From: DASZYF01 sp035545535
Lineage (GTDB): Bacteria; Actinomycetota; Actinomycetes; Mycobacteriales; CAJCIY01
Length of the DNA: 64,000 nt
Reading direction: 5' to 3'
Assembly: GCA_035545535.1 (NCBI GenBank)
Contig: DASZYF010000080.1
Location: forward strand, 1-64,000
The notes beneath the pieces are model-generated. The model saw only the letters and a list, made by a program, of their open reading frames with translations. It was not told where the DNA came from and did no database searches. Shown here piece by piece: positions 55,442 to 63,931 of the stretch (its first letter is position 1; each line of letters begins with the position of its first letter). The position numbers and the translations under genes were made by a program.

Positions 55442-57190
55442 CTACGGCGAGAGCGCGTTGGAGACCGGGGCGGTCTGGGCCGCGAGCGTGCAGTAGAAGG
55501 GGCTGATGTCGATCCAGCCGGCCTTCGGGCGCGCGACGAGCGAGCCGAGCGTGCCGGGCCAGCCGCTGTCCTTCACGGTGTGCGTGTCCGGCGGGTTGGG
55601 CGGCAGGTGCAGCGCCTTGTTCTTCGCGTCGAGTCCGAGGTAGTGCCACACCTGTCCCTCGATGCGCACGACGTAGAAGCCGCCCCACTCGGTCTCGAAC
55701 CAGATCTGCCCGAGCTTCGGCAGGAAGCGCACGTGACCCCATGCCTGGTCGAGCTTCACCGCGGACGTGGGGTCGACGTCGCCCGGGTTGAAGTAGGCGA
55801 CCTCGGTCGGGTGGTTCGGGTTGCGCACGTCGAACACGCGCAGGCCGGCGTTCCACATCGAGGCCATGACGAACGTGGTGTCGTTCGGGTTGTCGACGTC
55901 GTGGTAGTGCACCGAGTCGTTCTCTTTGGCCTGCAGCTGCTCCGCGCAGTTCTTGGGGTCGTTGATGCCGAGCCCCATCTGCGACACCGTCTTCGGGTGC
56001 GCGGGGTCGCTGATGTCGGTCAGCCACGGCTGCGCCGGGCCGGCGAACGGCGCGCCCTCCTGCGGGATGCAGCCGTACGCCGCACCGAACACGCTCTCCT
56101 CGGAGTGCAGCACGTAGGGGACGCCGTGGATCGTGCCGGTGCGCACGGAGTGGCCGCGCCCGGACACCTGGCTGATGACGCGCGCCGGGCCCTGACCGAG
56201 CAGCCACTTCTTGATGTCGAGGATCGTGAACGTCTCGAACTCCGCCGTGGAGCCTCCGACGTAGAGCGTGTTCCCGTCGGCTGACGGCCACGCCTCGTGG
56301 CTCGAGTTCTCCGGGTGCGTCTGCGCGCGCACCGGCGCGGTGACACCGCTGAAGTCGCCGACCGGGCCGACCGTCGAGGGGAGCGCCGCGATCGCCTTCT
56401 CGAGGTTGCCCACGTAGCGGGCGGGCTGCGGCTTCTTCTGGAACAGCGGCGAGATGTCGGCGGCCTGCAGTGGGATGGTGCCGAACACGTAGCGGCCGTC
56501 GCGCGACAGCGTGAGGTTGTGGATGTTGCCCGGCCAGTAGTACGTGGCCTTGGTCGGGTCGTTCGGGTACTGCGGGTTGGCGATGTGCTTCGGGTGGTCG
56601 CAGCGCGTGACGTCGTAGACGTCCATCGGCTTGGGCTGGCTCACGACGTCGTTGCCGTACTGGCCCACCACGAGGATCGAGCGACCGCTGGGCGTGGTCA
56701 CCGCGTTGATGGTCTCGGCGGTGGCGAGCGCACCGGGGTTGCGCAACGTGCCGATGAAGGTCGGCTTGCCCGCCGGCGTGACGCTGACGATCGCGACGCC
56801 CGCGTTGGCCGGGGGCTTCGGAGCGCTCTGCGGCGCGACGCTCACACCCGCGGAGCCGGCGATGTAGGCGCAGTGGCTGGCCCACGCCATGTTGGCGTTC
56901 CCGGCCGCGCGGGTGTTGCCGTGCACGTCGGTGGTCAGCTGGGTGTGGCCGACGAGCGCGAGCCCGCAGTTGTAGCCCTTCTGCGCCCGACCGGAGTCCT
57001 GGTCGGCCTTGGGGATGTCACCGGAGATGGCGCCCTCGGGCAGGTCGTCCCGCCCGCACAGGTAGTGGGAGGCGACGTAGGCCTTCTTCAACGGGTTGGT
57101 GTCCCACGCGGACGCCTGGTGGGCGACGACGACGCCGCCCACGAGCGAGAGCGCCGCGGCCACCCGCACGGTCGCCGGCCATCCGCGCAT
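55442..57190 (-). CDS. Secreted LVIVD-type beta-propeller protein (582 aa)
   Basis: Signal peptide MRGWPATVRVAAALSLVGGV with cleavage near AHQASA. Many short repeats of the LVIVD style: HCAYIAGSAGVSV, VYDVTRCDHPKHIANPQYPN, LTDISDPAHPKTVSQMGLGI, VFDVRNPNHPTEVAYFNPGD, FETEWGGFYVVRIEGQVWHY. This predicts a seven-bladed exported propeller. Paired Cys near the start (YLCGRDD, YNCGLALVG, SHCAYI) probably form disulfides. ATG 57190. No anchor. Role unknown; such proteins are common on actinobacterial surfaces. Divergent from 57482, with a TetR-type palindrome in the gap. Confidence 0.82.
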   Translation of the reverse strand: MRGWPATVRVAAALSLVGGVVVAHQASAWDTNPLKKAYVASHYLCGRDDLPEGAISGDIPKADQDSGRAQKGYNCGLALVGHTQLTTDVHGNTRAAGNANMAWASHCAYIAGSAGVSVAPQSAPKPPANAGVAIVSVTPAGKPTFIGTLRNPGALATAETINAVTTPSGRSILVVGQYGNDVVSQPKPMDVYDVTRCDHPKHIANPQYPNDPTKATYYWPGNIHNLTLSRDGRYVFGTIPLQAADISPLFQKKPQPARYVGNLEKAIAALPSTVGPVGDFSGVTAPVRAQTHPENSSHEAWPSADGNTLYVGGSTAEFETFTILDIKKWLLGQGPARVISQVSGRGHSVRTGTIHGVPYVLHSEESVFGAAYGCIPQEGAPFAGPAQPWLTDISDPAHPKTVSQMGLGINDPKNCAEQLQAKENDSVHYHDVDNPNDTTFVMASMWNAGLRVFDVRNPNHPTEVAYFNPGDVDPTSAVKLDQAWGHVRFLPKLGQIWFETEWGGFYVVRIEGQVWHYLGLDAKNKALHLPPNPPDTHTVKDSGWPGTLGSLVARPKAGWIDISPFYCTLAAQTAPVSNALSP

Positions 57191-57277
57191 ACCCCTACCC
57201 CCGGTCCTCGAGCCTCATCGCTCCCAACGACCCACGTTCGACGCGGACGCGGACAGACCTGCCGCGCACGCCCGATC

Positions 57278-57293
57278 TGGACCGTTCGGTCCA
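57278..57293. promoter_or_regulatory. Palindrome between the LVIVD gene and 57482
   Basis: TGGACCGTTCGGTCCA, 7-bp arms. The core ACCGTTCGGT resembles those at 24924-24941 and 34209-34222. The 291-base gap 57191-57481 contains nothing else I can assign. Confidence 0.55.
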
Positions 57294-57481
57294 ATATTGC
57301 CCGGATCGGCGGCCCTTGCGCACAACGGCGGCACACGCGCACCGGCGGACCGGGCGTGAGGAGCGGCCCCCCAGTCCGCGGATCAGAGGGAACGAGTGGC
57401 CCGATCACGCCATGGCCGATCGCGGCGCCCGCGCGGAGTGTGGGTGGGTCCCACACGCGCTCCGACGAGAAGAGGCCGCGC

Positions 57482-57799
57482 ATGTACATCGGTGTCCTGC
57501 ACACGGTCACGGACAAGAAGACCTGGGCGACGAAGCTCGCCGAGTTCCAGAAGGGCACGCCGCCGCCCGGCTACACGAACCCGATCACCTTCATCGGCGC
57601 CAAGACCGACTACGCGTTCTGCCTCTGGGACGCACCGTCGGTCGACGCGTTGCAGCCCATGCTCGATGAGCTCACGCAGGGCGCGGCGACCAACCTCTAC
57701 TTCGCCGTCGACCCGAAGGCGCTCGGCACGTCGGGCATCCCGGCCCAGCGGATCGACCTGGACACGGCGCAGAAGGCGAAGGCCGCGAGCAAGACCTGA
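57482..57799 (+). CDS. Small hypothetical protein, ferredoxin-like fold suspected (105 aa)
   Basis: MYIGVLHTVTDKKTWATKLA, then FIGAKTDYAFCLWDAPSVDA and LQPMLDELTQGAATNLYFAV, then a short Lys/Ala tail. The beta-alpha-beta feel (VLHTVTD ... YAFCLWD ... LYFAVD) is like small stress-related monooxygenase-like or DUF-type proteins. ATG 57482 has GAAGAGG just upstream. Stand-alone gene. Function unknown. Confidence 0.7.
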   Translation: MYIGVLHTVTDKKTWATKLAEFQKGTPPPGYTNPITFIGAKTDYAFCLWDAPSVDALQPMLDELTQGAATNLYFAVDPKALGTSGIPAQRIDLDTAQKAKAASKT

Positions 57800-57832
57800 C
57801 CGGACGCGGGCCGAACCTGCTCGGACGCCGCG

Positions 57833-59020
57833 CTACGGGGCCGGGACCTCGAAGACCAGCGCGGAGCCCATGCCCCCACCGGCGCACATCGACGCGACGC
57901 CGATGCCGCCGCCGCGACGACGCAGCTCGTAGAGGAGCGAGATCACCATGCGCGCGCCGGTCATCGCGATCGGGTGGCCGATGCTGCAGCCGCTGCCGAG
58001 CGGGTTGACCATCTCCTCGTCGAGCTTCAGCTCGCGCGACGCGTTGACCGCGACGGACGCGAACGCCTCGTTGACCTCGATGAGGTCGACGTCGCCGATC
58101 TTGAGGTTCGCGCGGTCGAGCGCGCGCAGGATCGCGGCCGGCGGCGCGAGGCCGGTGTCCGCCGGGTCGACCCCGACCGAGGCCCAGGACTTGATGATCG
58201 CGAGCGGCGTCGCGCCGAGCTCCTTCGCCGCCGATGCCTCGGCGATGACGAGCGCGGCCGCACCGTCGTTGACGCCGGAGGCGTTCCCCGCGGTGATGCT
58301 GAAGCCCTCGATCTCCGGGTGCAGCACCTTCAGCGACGCGAGCTTCTCGAGCGTCGTCTCCCGGCGCGGGTGCTCGTCGACCGCGAACGTGACGGTGGTG
58401 CCGTCACGACGCTTCACCTCGAGCGGCACGATCTCCTCGACGAACGCTCCCGCGTCGATGCCGGCGATGGCGCGCTGGTGCGAGCGGTACGCCCACGCGT
58501 CCTGGTCCTCACGGGTCAGGCCGCCCTTCACCGCGGCGTTCCAGCCGACCGTGATGGACATGTCCATGGACGGGGCGTCGGGCTGCTCCGGGTGGCTGAA
58601 CGGGAACCAGGGCTGGATGTCGTCGGCGGTGCCGGGCACGCGGCGCGAGAAGCGCGGGCCGAGCGACGAGGACTGCACGCCGCCCGCGACGACGACGCGG
58701 TCCATGCCGGCCATGACCGAGCCGGCGGCGGTCGAGAGCGCGGTGAGGCCGGTGGCGCAGTGGCGGTTGAGCGCGATGCCGGGAGCGTTGACGAGGCCGG
58801 CCTCGATGGCGGCGTAGCGGGCGGTGACGCCACCGCCGTAGAGCGACTCACCGAGCACGATGTCGTCGATGGCCGCCGGGTCGATGCCGCTGCGCTCCAC
58901 CGCGGCCTTGACGACGTGGCTGGCGAGGTCCTTCGCCTCGACGTCGACGAGCGTGCCCTTGTTGGCGGTGGCGACCGCCGTGCGGGCGGCCGAGACGATG
59001 ACGGCTTCGTGGTCGGACAC
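57833..59020 (-). CDS. Acetyl-CoA acetyltransferase / 3-ketoacyl-CoA thiolase (395 aa)
   Basis: Full thiolase. VIVSAARTAVATANKGTLVD at the start, nucleophile Cys in IALNRHCATGLTALSTAAGS (~residue 87), NEAF (~318), GSGCSIGHPIAMTGARM with the catalytic His (the first residues are unusual; most thiolases read GGAIALGHP), and the final Cys in ASMCAGGGMGSALVFE (~380). GTG 59020 follows GGGAG. Releases acetyl-CoA from 3-ketoacyl-CoA. Grouped with a thioesterase and an amidohydrolase on the same strand. Confidence 0.93.
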   Translation of the reverse strand: MSDHEAVIVSAARTAVATANKGTLVDVEAKDLASHVVKAAVERSGIDPAAIDDIVLGESLYGGGVTARYAAIEAGLVNAPGIALNRHCATGLTALSTAAGSVMAGMDRVVVAGGVQSSSLGPRFSRRVPGTADDIQPWFPFSHPEQPDAPSMDMSITVGWNAAVKGGLTREDQDAWAYRSHQRAIAGIDAGAFVEEIVPLEVKRRDGTTVTFAVDEHPRRETTLEKLASLKVLHPEIEGFSITAGNASGVNDGAAALVIAEASAAKELGATPLAIIKSWASVGVDPADTGLAPPAAILRALDRANLKIGDVDLIEVNEAFASVAVNASRELKLDEEMVNPLGSGCSIGHPIAMTGARMVISLLYELRRRGGGIGVASMCAGGGMGSALVFEVPAP

Positions 59021-59060
59021 GCTGTCTCCCAGAGGTTTTCGGTGCGATGAAGAGGAAAGG

Positions 59061-59888
59061 TCAGAGCTTGGAGCCGGGCTTGGACATCGCGCGGACGATG
59101 GCGTCCTGCACGAACGAGGCGACGAGCGCGCCGTCCTGCGTGAACACGTCAGCGGTGCCGTAGGTGCGGCCGTGGCCCGCGTACGGGCTGCGGTGCGCGA
59201 GCAGCAGCCAGTCACCGGCGTAGGCCGGCTCGTGGAACGTGAGCGTGTGCGAGAGCACGCCGGTCGTGAGCGTCTTGTGCGCCTGAGCCTGGCCGACGCC
59301 CGCGTGCGGACGCATCGCGGTGCCGATGAGGAAGCTGTCGGTCGACACCGACAGCAGCGCTTGGTTGAGCACGCGGTCCTGTGGTGCGCCGGGGAAGCGC
59401 ACCCACACGTCGAGCTCGGCCGGGCCGACCTCGTCGGGGTCGCTGATGTCGACCCCGCCGACCACGCACACGTCCCAGTCGCCCGCCATCTGCGTCTGCG
59501 GCGACTCGTCCGGGCCCGCCACCGCCTTGCCGGTCGTCGCGTGCCGGATGAGGTCGGGCTCGTCGGCGGTGAGCAGCACGTTGGAGCGGGCGCACACGCG
59601 ACCGCCCTGCACGAAGCTCACCGTCGCGCTGCCCATCGAGCCGCCGGCGTGGAAGCGGTCGACGACGATCTCGGTCTCGGCCTCGGTGGAGGCGGCCCGG
59701 GGGAAGACGGTGTGCACCGTCTTCACCGCCTTGCCGTCCTGACCGAGCGCCGCGGCGACGATCGACTGCCCGAGGATCTGGCCGCCGTGCACGACGCCGT
59801 GCCCGACGGGCACGTTGGGCGCGGAGTACCGGCCCTCGCCGGTCTCCTTCAGCTCGAACGAGGCCAGCAGATCAGCGAGAGCGAACAC
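59061..59888 (-). CDS. TesB-like acyl-CoA thioesterase (275 aa)
   Basis: Double hot-dog acyl-CoA thioesterase II family. First hot-dog: HGVVHGGQILGQSIVAAALG (~residues 29-48), VFPRAASTEAETEIVVDRFH. Second: ELDVWVRFPGAPQDRVLNQA, AMRPHAGVGQAQAHKTLTTG, HTLTFHEPAYAGDWLLLAHR. Slightly shorter than E. coli TesB. Similar to the C-terminal part of the DUF427 fusion at 40258. Lies 18 bases from the amidohydrolase gene upstream and 40 bases from the thiolase downstream; likely one operon. Confidence 0.88.
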   Translation of the reverse strand: MFALADLLASFELKETGEGRYSAPNVPVGHGVVHGGQILGQSIVAAALGQDGKAVKTVHTVFPRAASTEAETEIVVDRFHAGGSMGSATVSFVQGGRVCARSNVLLTADEPDLIRHATTGKAVAGPDESPQTQMAGDWDVCVVGGVDISDPDEVGPAELDVWVRFPGAPQDRVLNQALLSVSTDSFLIGTAMRPHAGVGQAQAHKTLTTGVLSHTLTFHEPAYAGDWLLLAHRSPYAGHGRTYGTADVFTQDGALVASFVQDAIVRAMSKPGSKL

Positions 59889-59906
59889 GACGCGATCGCC
59901 GGTGGA

Positions 59907-61100
59907 TCAGGCGGACACGGCGGTGCGGCAGATGCTGCGCAGGTTGCCGCCCATGATCGCCTTCACGTCCTCCTCCGGCAGGCCCGCCGGCAGGTGGTCC
60001 GGGTAGGTGGTCGGCTCCGCGAGGCCCTCCGGGTGCGGGTAGTCCGAGCCGAACAGCACCTGCGAGGCGCCGATGAGCTCGATCAGGTCACCGAGGTTGT
60101 CCTCGAAGAACGGCGAGACCCAGATGTTCTTCTTGAACTGCTCGACCGGGTCCATCGCGAAGCCCTGCGGCATCTTCTTGTACGCGTCGGCGAGGCGGTG
60201 CAGGACGTGCGGGATCCAGTCGGAGCCGGACTCGATGCACGCGACGCGCAGGTCCGGGAAGCGGGTGAAGACGCCGCCGGCGATGAGTGCCGCGGTGGAG
60301 TCCTCCAGCGCGCGGTGGCCGGACAGGACGGCGCGCAGCGGGTCGGGCTTGAACGGCAGCATCTCCATGGGGCCGGTCCAGTCCGACATGTAGCGCGCGT
60401 AGCCGCTGTCGGAGGAGTGCATCGCCACGAGGATGTCGGCGTCGACGCAGGCCTTCCAGAAGGGGTCGAACTCCTCGAAGCCGAACGAGCGCGAGTGGCG
60501 CAGGCCGGGCACGGGCGCGGGCCGGACGAGCACGACGCGGGCACCACGCTCGGCGACCCACTCGAGCTCCTTGACCGCCTCTTCGACGATGGGGAGCGTG
60601 ATGACCGGCGTCGCGAAGATGCGGTCCTCGTAGTTGAAGGTCCACTCCTCGTGCATCCACTGGTTGAGCGCGTGGATGGCGGCGTGGGTGAGCTCGACGT
60701 CGTTGCGCATGCGCTCCTCGAGCAGCGACGCGAGCGTCGGGAACATCAGCGTCTGGTCGACGCCGAGCTCGTTCATCAGCTCGATGCGCGGCTCCGGGCG
60801 GCGGAACGCGTCGATCGCGCGCATCGGCTCACCGACGATCTCGCGGTAGCTCTTGCCCTCGGGGTTGCCGATGCGGAAGTACTCCTCCTGGGCACCCGGG
60901 CGCGCCACGACGTCGAACGTCGGGTTGGGGATGTACTCGCTGATCAGTCCGTTGATCGCGATCTTGGTGCGGCCGTCGATCTCCACGTACCGGACCGCGC
61001 CCGCGTACTTCTTGGGCAGGTAGCGCGTGAACGCGTCCTTGGTCTCGTAGAAGTGGTTGTCCGCATCGAAGATCGGATAGTCGAGGTGCTTGGCAGCCAT
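59907..61100 (-). CDS. Amidohydrolase family 2 protein (397 aa)
   Basis: Third Amidohydro_2 protein: YPIFDADNHFYETKDAFTRY, in which the metal motif is D-x-D-N-H. ILVAMHSSDSGYARYMSDWT carries the barrel His (~residue 220), ACIESGSDWIPHVLHRLADA, and VLFGSDYPHPEGLAEPTTYP the late Asp (~355). First gene of a minus-strand unit with thioesterase and thiolase. ATG 61100 is preceded by both GGAGG and a TAATCT -10 six bases away, so the start may be leaderless or weakly SD-led. Confidence 0.87.
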   Translation of the reverse strand: MAAKHLDYPIFDADNHFYETKDAFTRYLPKKYAGAVRYVEIDGRTKIAINGLISEYIPNPTFDVVARPGAQEEYFRIGNPEGKSYREIVGEPMRAIDAFRRPEPRIELMNELGVDQTLMFPTLASLLEERMRNDVELTHAAIHALNQWMHEEWTFNYEDRIFATPVITLPIVEEAVKELEWVAERGARVVLVRPAPVPGLRHSRSFGFEEFDPFWKACVDADILVAMHSSDSGYARYMSDWTGPMEMLPFKPDPLRAVLSGHRALEDSTAALIAGGVFTRFPDLRVACIESGSDWIPHVLHRLADAYKKMPQGFAMDPVEQFKKNIWVSPFFEDNLGDLIELIGASQVLFGSDYPHPEGLAEPTTYPDHLPAGLPEEDVKAIMGGNLRSICRTAVSA

Positions 61101-61118
61101 GGTCTTAGATTACCTCCG

Positions 61119-61143
61119 TTTTCGACTGCGACGTCAATATTGG
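61119..61143. promoter_or_regulatory. Operator-like palindrome, site 9
   Basis: TTTCGACTGCGACGTCAAT then ATTGG. It sits between the amidohydrolase (minus) and DoxX (plus) genes. On the minus strand TTGACG within it is a good -35, 19 bases from TAATCT. Confidence 0.6.
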
Positions 61144-61233
61144 AAAGATGGTCGACCAACGGTCGCCGGAACAGCGCGCGACCGTGCCGTGCTGGTAGGA
61201 ACAGCCCGTCCGCACTGCGACCGAGGAGCGTCC

Positions 61234-61767
61234 GTGAGCGTTGTGTCCCACCCGGAGAACGTCGGGCTGCTGGCCCTGCGAGTAGCCGTGGGCGTCGTCT
61301 TCCTCGCGCACGGCTACAACCACATCTGGGGCGGCGGCAAGATCGCCGGCACCGCCCGCTGGTTCTCGAGCCTCGGGATGGAGCCGGGCATCCTGCACGC
61401 CTGGGTGGCGAGCCTCGTGGAGCTGGGGGCGGGTGCGCTGCTCATCGTGGGCCTGCTGACGCCGTTCGCCGGCGGCGCGGTCATCGGGGTCATGCTCGTC
61501 GCCTGGATCACCAACCATCGCAAGAACGGCTTCTTCATCTTCCGGCCGGGCGAGGGCTACGAGTACGTGATGACGCTGACGTTCTGCGGCATCCTCTTCT
61601 GCTGCACCGGCGGGGGGCAGATCTCCCTCGACCACGCGGCGGGCATCTTCGAGCTCGGCGGCATGCGCTGGATCGACGCGGGCCTCGCGCTGCTGGCGGG
61701 CTTCGGGGGCGCGGCGGGGCTCCTCGTCACCTGCTGGCGCCCCAACAAGGTCGCCGGCAAGAGCTAG
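61234..61767 (+). CDS. DoxX-family membrane protein (177 aa)
   Basis: Four-helix DoxX-like protein: VGLLALRVAVGVVFLAHGYN (TM1 with the conserved H-G), WVASLVELGAGALLIVGLLT (TM2), GGAVIGVMLVAWITNH (TM3), YVMTLTFCGILFCCTGGGQI, then WIDAGLALLAGFGGAAGLLV (TM4). Members take part in redox or sulfur stress responses and often sit with oxidoreductases. GTG 61234 follows GAGGAGCG. May share operator site 9 with the divergent operon. Confidence 0.88.
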   Translation: MSVVSHPENVGLLALRVAVGVVFLAHGYNHIWGGGKIAGTARWFSSLGMEPGILHAWVASLVELGAGALLIVGLLTPFAGGAVIGVMLVAWITNHRKNGFFIFRPGEGYEYVMTLTFCGILFCCTGGGQISLDHAAGIFELGGMRWIDAGLALLAGFGGAAGLLVTCWRPNKVAGKS

Positions 61768-61803
61768 CAGAACGACGGATCCCACGGCTGACGAGGTTAC
61801 TGC

Positions 61804-61829
61804 GGACCCTGACACGCATGTCAGGGTCC
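61804..61829. promoter_or_regulatory. Perfect 11-bp inverted repeat upstream of enoyl-CoA hydratase
   Basis: GGACCCTGACA and TGTCAGGGTCC around CGCA. It is 29-54 bases before ATG 61858. It could be a TetR-type operator or the terminator of DoxX; the TGACA/TGTCA core and missing poly-T favour an operator. Confidence 0.5.
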
Positions 61830-61857
61830 GTTAGGTTGCCCCGGTGAGTGAGTGCCG

Positions 61858-62685
61858 ATGAGTGAATATGAAGCCCTCATCTACGAGGAGCGCGGCCCCG
61901 TCGCCTGGGTCACGCTGAACCGTCCGGAGGCGAACAACGCCTTCGACTGGACCATGCAGAACGAGCTGCAGCAGGTCTGGCGGAACCTGCGGATGAACGA
62001 CGACATCCGTGTCGCGGTCCTCACCGGTGCGGGCGACAAGGCGTTCAACGCGGGCATCGACCGCGTGGCCGTGCAGTCGCGCATCGACGGCGAGCGGGTC
62101 GCCGGCACCGGCCGCACCACCGGCTCGCCGTACATGTTCGACGACGTCAGCAACCGCATCCTGCCCAAGCGCAACGACCTCTGGAAGCCGGTCATCTCCG
62201 CGGTGAACGGCATGGCCTGCGCGGGCGCCTTCTACTTCCTGTCCGAGAGCGACATCATCATCGCGAGCGAGCAGGCGACCTTCTTCGACCCGCACGTGAG
62301 CTACGGCATGGTGTGCGGGTTCGAGGTCGTCTACATGACGTCGAAGATGCCGTTCGGCGAGGCGCTGCGCATCGCGCTCATGGGCGAGCACGAGCGGATG
62401 TCGGCGCAGAAGGCGCTGCAGATCGGCCTGGTCTCCGAGGTCGTGCCGCACGACAAGCTCTACGAGCGGGCGCAGTGGATCGCGGAGAAGATCGCCGAGT
62501 CCCCGCCGCTCGCCATCCAGGGCACGCTGCGCGCGGCCTGGGCCACGCGCGACCTCGGCCGGCGCCAGGCGCTCGACCACTGCTACGCGTACGTCGGCCT
62601 GGGCACCAGCGACGAGAACCTCGCCGCCGGGCAGAAGCACTTCCTCGAGGGCTCCGGCAAGCGCGAGTGGGTCCTCCGCGACTGA
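61858..62685 (+). CDS. Enoyl-CoA hydratase/isomerase family protein (275 aa)
   Basis: Crotonase fold: GPVAWVTLNRPEANNAFDWT, oxyanion loop GDKAFNAGIDRVAV (~residues 61-74), NGMACAGAFYFLSESDIIIA, FFDPHVSYGMVCGFEVVYMT. Both usual catalytic Glu positions are missing (CAGAFYF, FDPHVSYG). The helix KMPFGEALRIALMGEHERMS is typical. ATG 61858 or GTG 61852. An insertion of ~20 residues (GRTTGSPYMFDDVSNRILP) precedes the second half. May be an isomerase, hydrolase or C-C cleaving crotonase. Confidence 0.87.
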   Translation: MSEYEALIYEERGPVAWVTLNRPEANNAFDWTMQNELQQVWRNLRMNDDIRVAVLTGAGDKAFNAGIDRVAVQSRIDGERVAGTGRTTGSPYMFDDVSNRILPKRNDLWKPVISAVNGMACAGAFYFLSESDIIIASEQATFFDPHVSYGMVCGFEVVYMTSKMPFGEALRIALMGEHERMSAQKALQIGLVSEVVPHDKLYERAQWIAEKIAESPPLAIQGTLRAAWATRDLGRRQALDHCYAYVGLGTSDENLAAGQKHFLEGSGKREWVLRD

Positions 62686-62700
62686 GCCGCCTGCCTCGTC

Positions 62701-62783
62701 CCCGGCGGCGATCTTGCGCCGCCCCCGGCGAACGTCACTGCCTCGCTCGTCGCCGGCGGCGGTCTTGCACCGCCGCTGACGAG
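62701..62783. repeat. Two tandem GC-rich hairpins
   Basis: Hairpin 1: GGCGGCG/CGCCGCC around ATCTTG (62704-62723). Hairpin 2: outer CTCGTC/GACGAG and inner GCGGCGGT/ACCGCCGC around CTTGC (62746-62783). Unit-like similarity (CTTGC in both loops) suggests a direct repeat. It probably terminates the hydratase transcript and the convergent aldo/keto reductase. Nothing else is seen in 62686-62904. Confidence 0.6.
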
Positions 62784-62904
62784 ACCACCACGATGCCCGC
62801 GAGCCGGTCGACCGTTCGGCGCGCATGCCCGTCGCGAGGACCCTACGGCTGATGGCGTCGGAGCGAGGGCTGCGGTCCGCCGCCCAGCCCGTCCGCGCTG
62901 CCGG

Positions 62905-63870
62905 TCAGCGGTCGAGCAGCTGCATCTGCTCGGCGCTGTGGTGGTCGCCCGCGGGCGGCGTGAGGGCCGTGAGCTGCGCGACCTGCGCGGGGGTGAGCAC
63001 CACCGCGTCCGCCCCGACGTTCTCCTCCAGCCGTGACACCCGCTTCGTACCGGGGATCGGGACCATGTCGTCGCCCTGCGCGAGCAGCCACGCGATCGCG
63101 ACCTGTGCCGGCGTGGCACCGACCTCGGCGGCGATCGCGGTGACCTCGCCGACGAGCTCGAGGTTGCGATCGAAGTTCTCACGCTCGAACCGGGGGTTGC
63201 TGCGGCGGAAGTCGTTGTCCGCGATGTCGGCGAGGGAGCGGATCTGACCGGTGAGGAACCCGCGCCCGAGCGGTGAGTACGGGACGAAGCCGATGCCGAG
63301 CTCGCGCAGGACGGGCAGCACCTCCTGCTCGGGGTCGCGGGTCCAGAGCGAGTACTCCGACTGCAGCGCGGTGATCGGGTGCACGGCGTGCGCCCGCCTG
63401 ATGTTGTCGACCCACGCCTCGGACAACCCGAGGTGGCGGACCTTGCCCTCGGTCACGAGCTCGGCCATCGCGCCGACGGTGTCCTCGATGGGCGTCTTCG
63501 GGTCGACGCGGTGCTGGTAGTAGAGGTCGATGTGGTCGGTCCCGAGCCGCTGCAACGACCCTTCGACGGCGATGCGGATGTTGGCCGGGCTGCTGTCGAG
63601 CCTGCCCGCGCCGGTGTGCGTGATCATGCCGAACTTGGTCGCGAGGACGACGTCGTCGCGGCGGCCCTTGATGGCCCGCCCGACGAGCTCCTCGTTGTGG
63701 AACGGCCCGTAGACCTCGGCGGTGTCGATGAGGGTCACGCCGAGGTCCAGAGCGCGATGGATCGTGCGGATGGACTCGGCCTCGTCGGGCGTGCCGTACA
63801 CGCCGGACATGCCCATGGCTCCCAGGCCGATGCGGCCGACGGACAGATCCCCGAGCTGCGCGGTCTTCAT
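62905..63870 (-). CDS. Aldo/keto reductase (321 aa)
   Basis: (Beta/alpha)8 NADPH-dependent reductase. Asp in [16 protein letters not shown] (~46), Tyr in EVYG, Lys in [10 protein letters not shown] (~79), His in [13 protein letters not shown] (~112), and coenzyme loop [20 protein letters not shown]. The AKR11/13-like ending [15 protein letters not shown] is intact. ATG 63870 is supported by the [20 protein letters not shown] start; the frame extends 12 bases further to a TTG. Divergent from a gene that begins beyond the right edge. Confidence 0.9.
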   Translation of the reverse strand: MKTAQLGDLSVGRIGLGAMGMSGVYGTPDEAESIRTIHRALDLGVTLIDTAEVYGPFHNEELVGRAIKGRRDDVVLATKFGMITHTGAGRLDSSPANIRIAVEGSLQRLGTDHIDLYYQHRVDPKTPIEDTVGAMAELVTEGKVRHLGLSEAWVDNIRRAHAVHPITALQSEYSLWTRDPEQEVLPVLRELGIGFVPYSPLGRGFLTGQIRSLADIADNDFRRSNPRFERENFDRNLELVGEVTAIAAEVGATPAQVAIAWLLAQGDDMVPIPGTKRVSRLEENVGADAVVLTPAQVAQLTALTPPAGDHHSAEQMQLLDR

Positions 63871-63931
63871 CGCCCCAGTCAACGCCTTCCGCGCCGGGCC
63901 GGGGGGCCGCTGTGAGGCTCCGCACGCCCGG

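Noticed and set aside
58860..61847. A 995-codon open frame on the plus strand
   Set aside because: It lies antisense to thiolase, TesB and amidohydrolase genes that have full family motifs. It is Arg/Val/Asp-rich low-complexity, a typical high-GC shadow.
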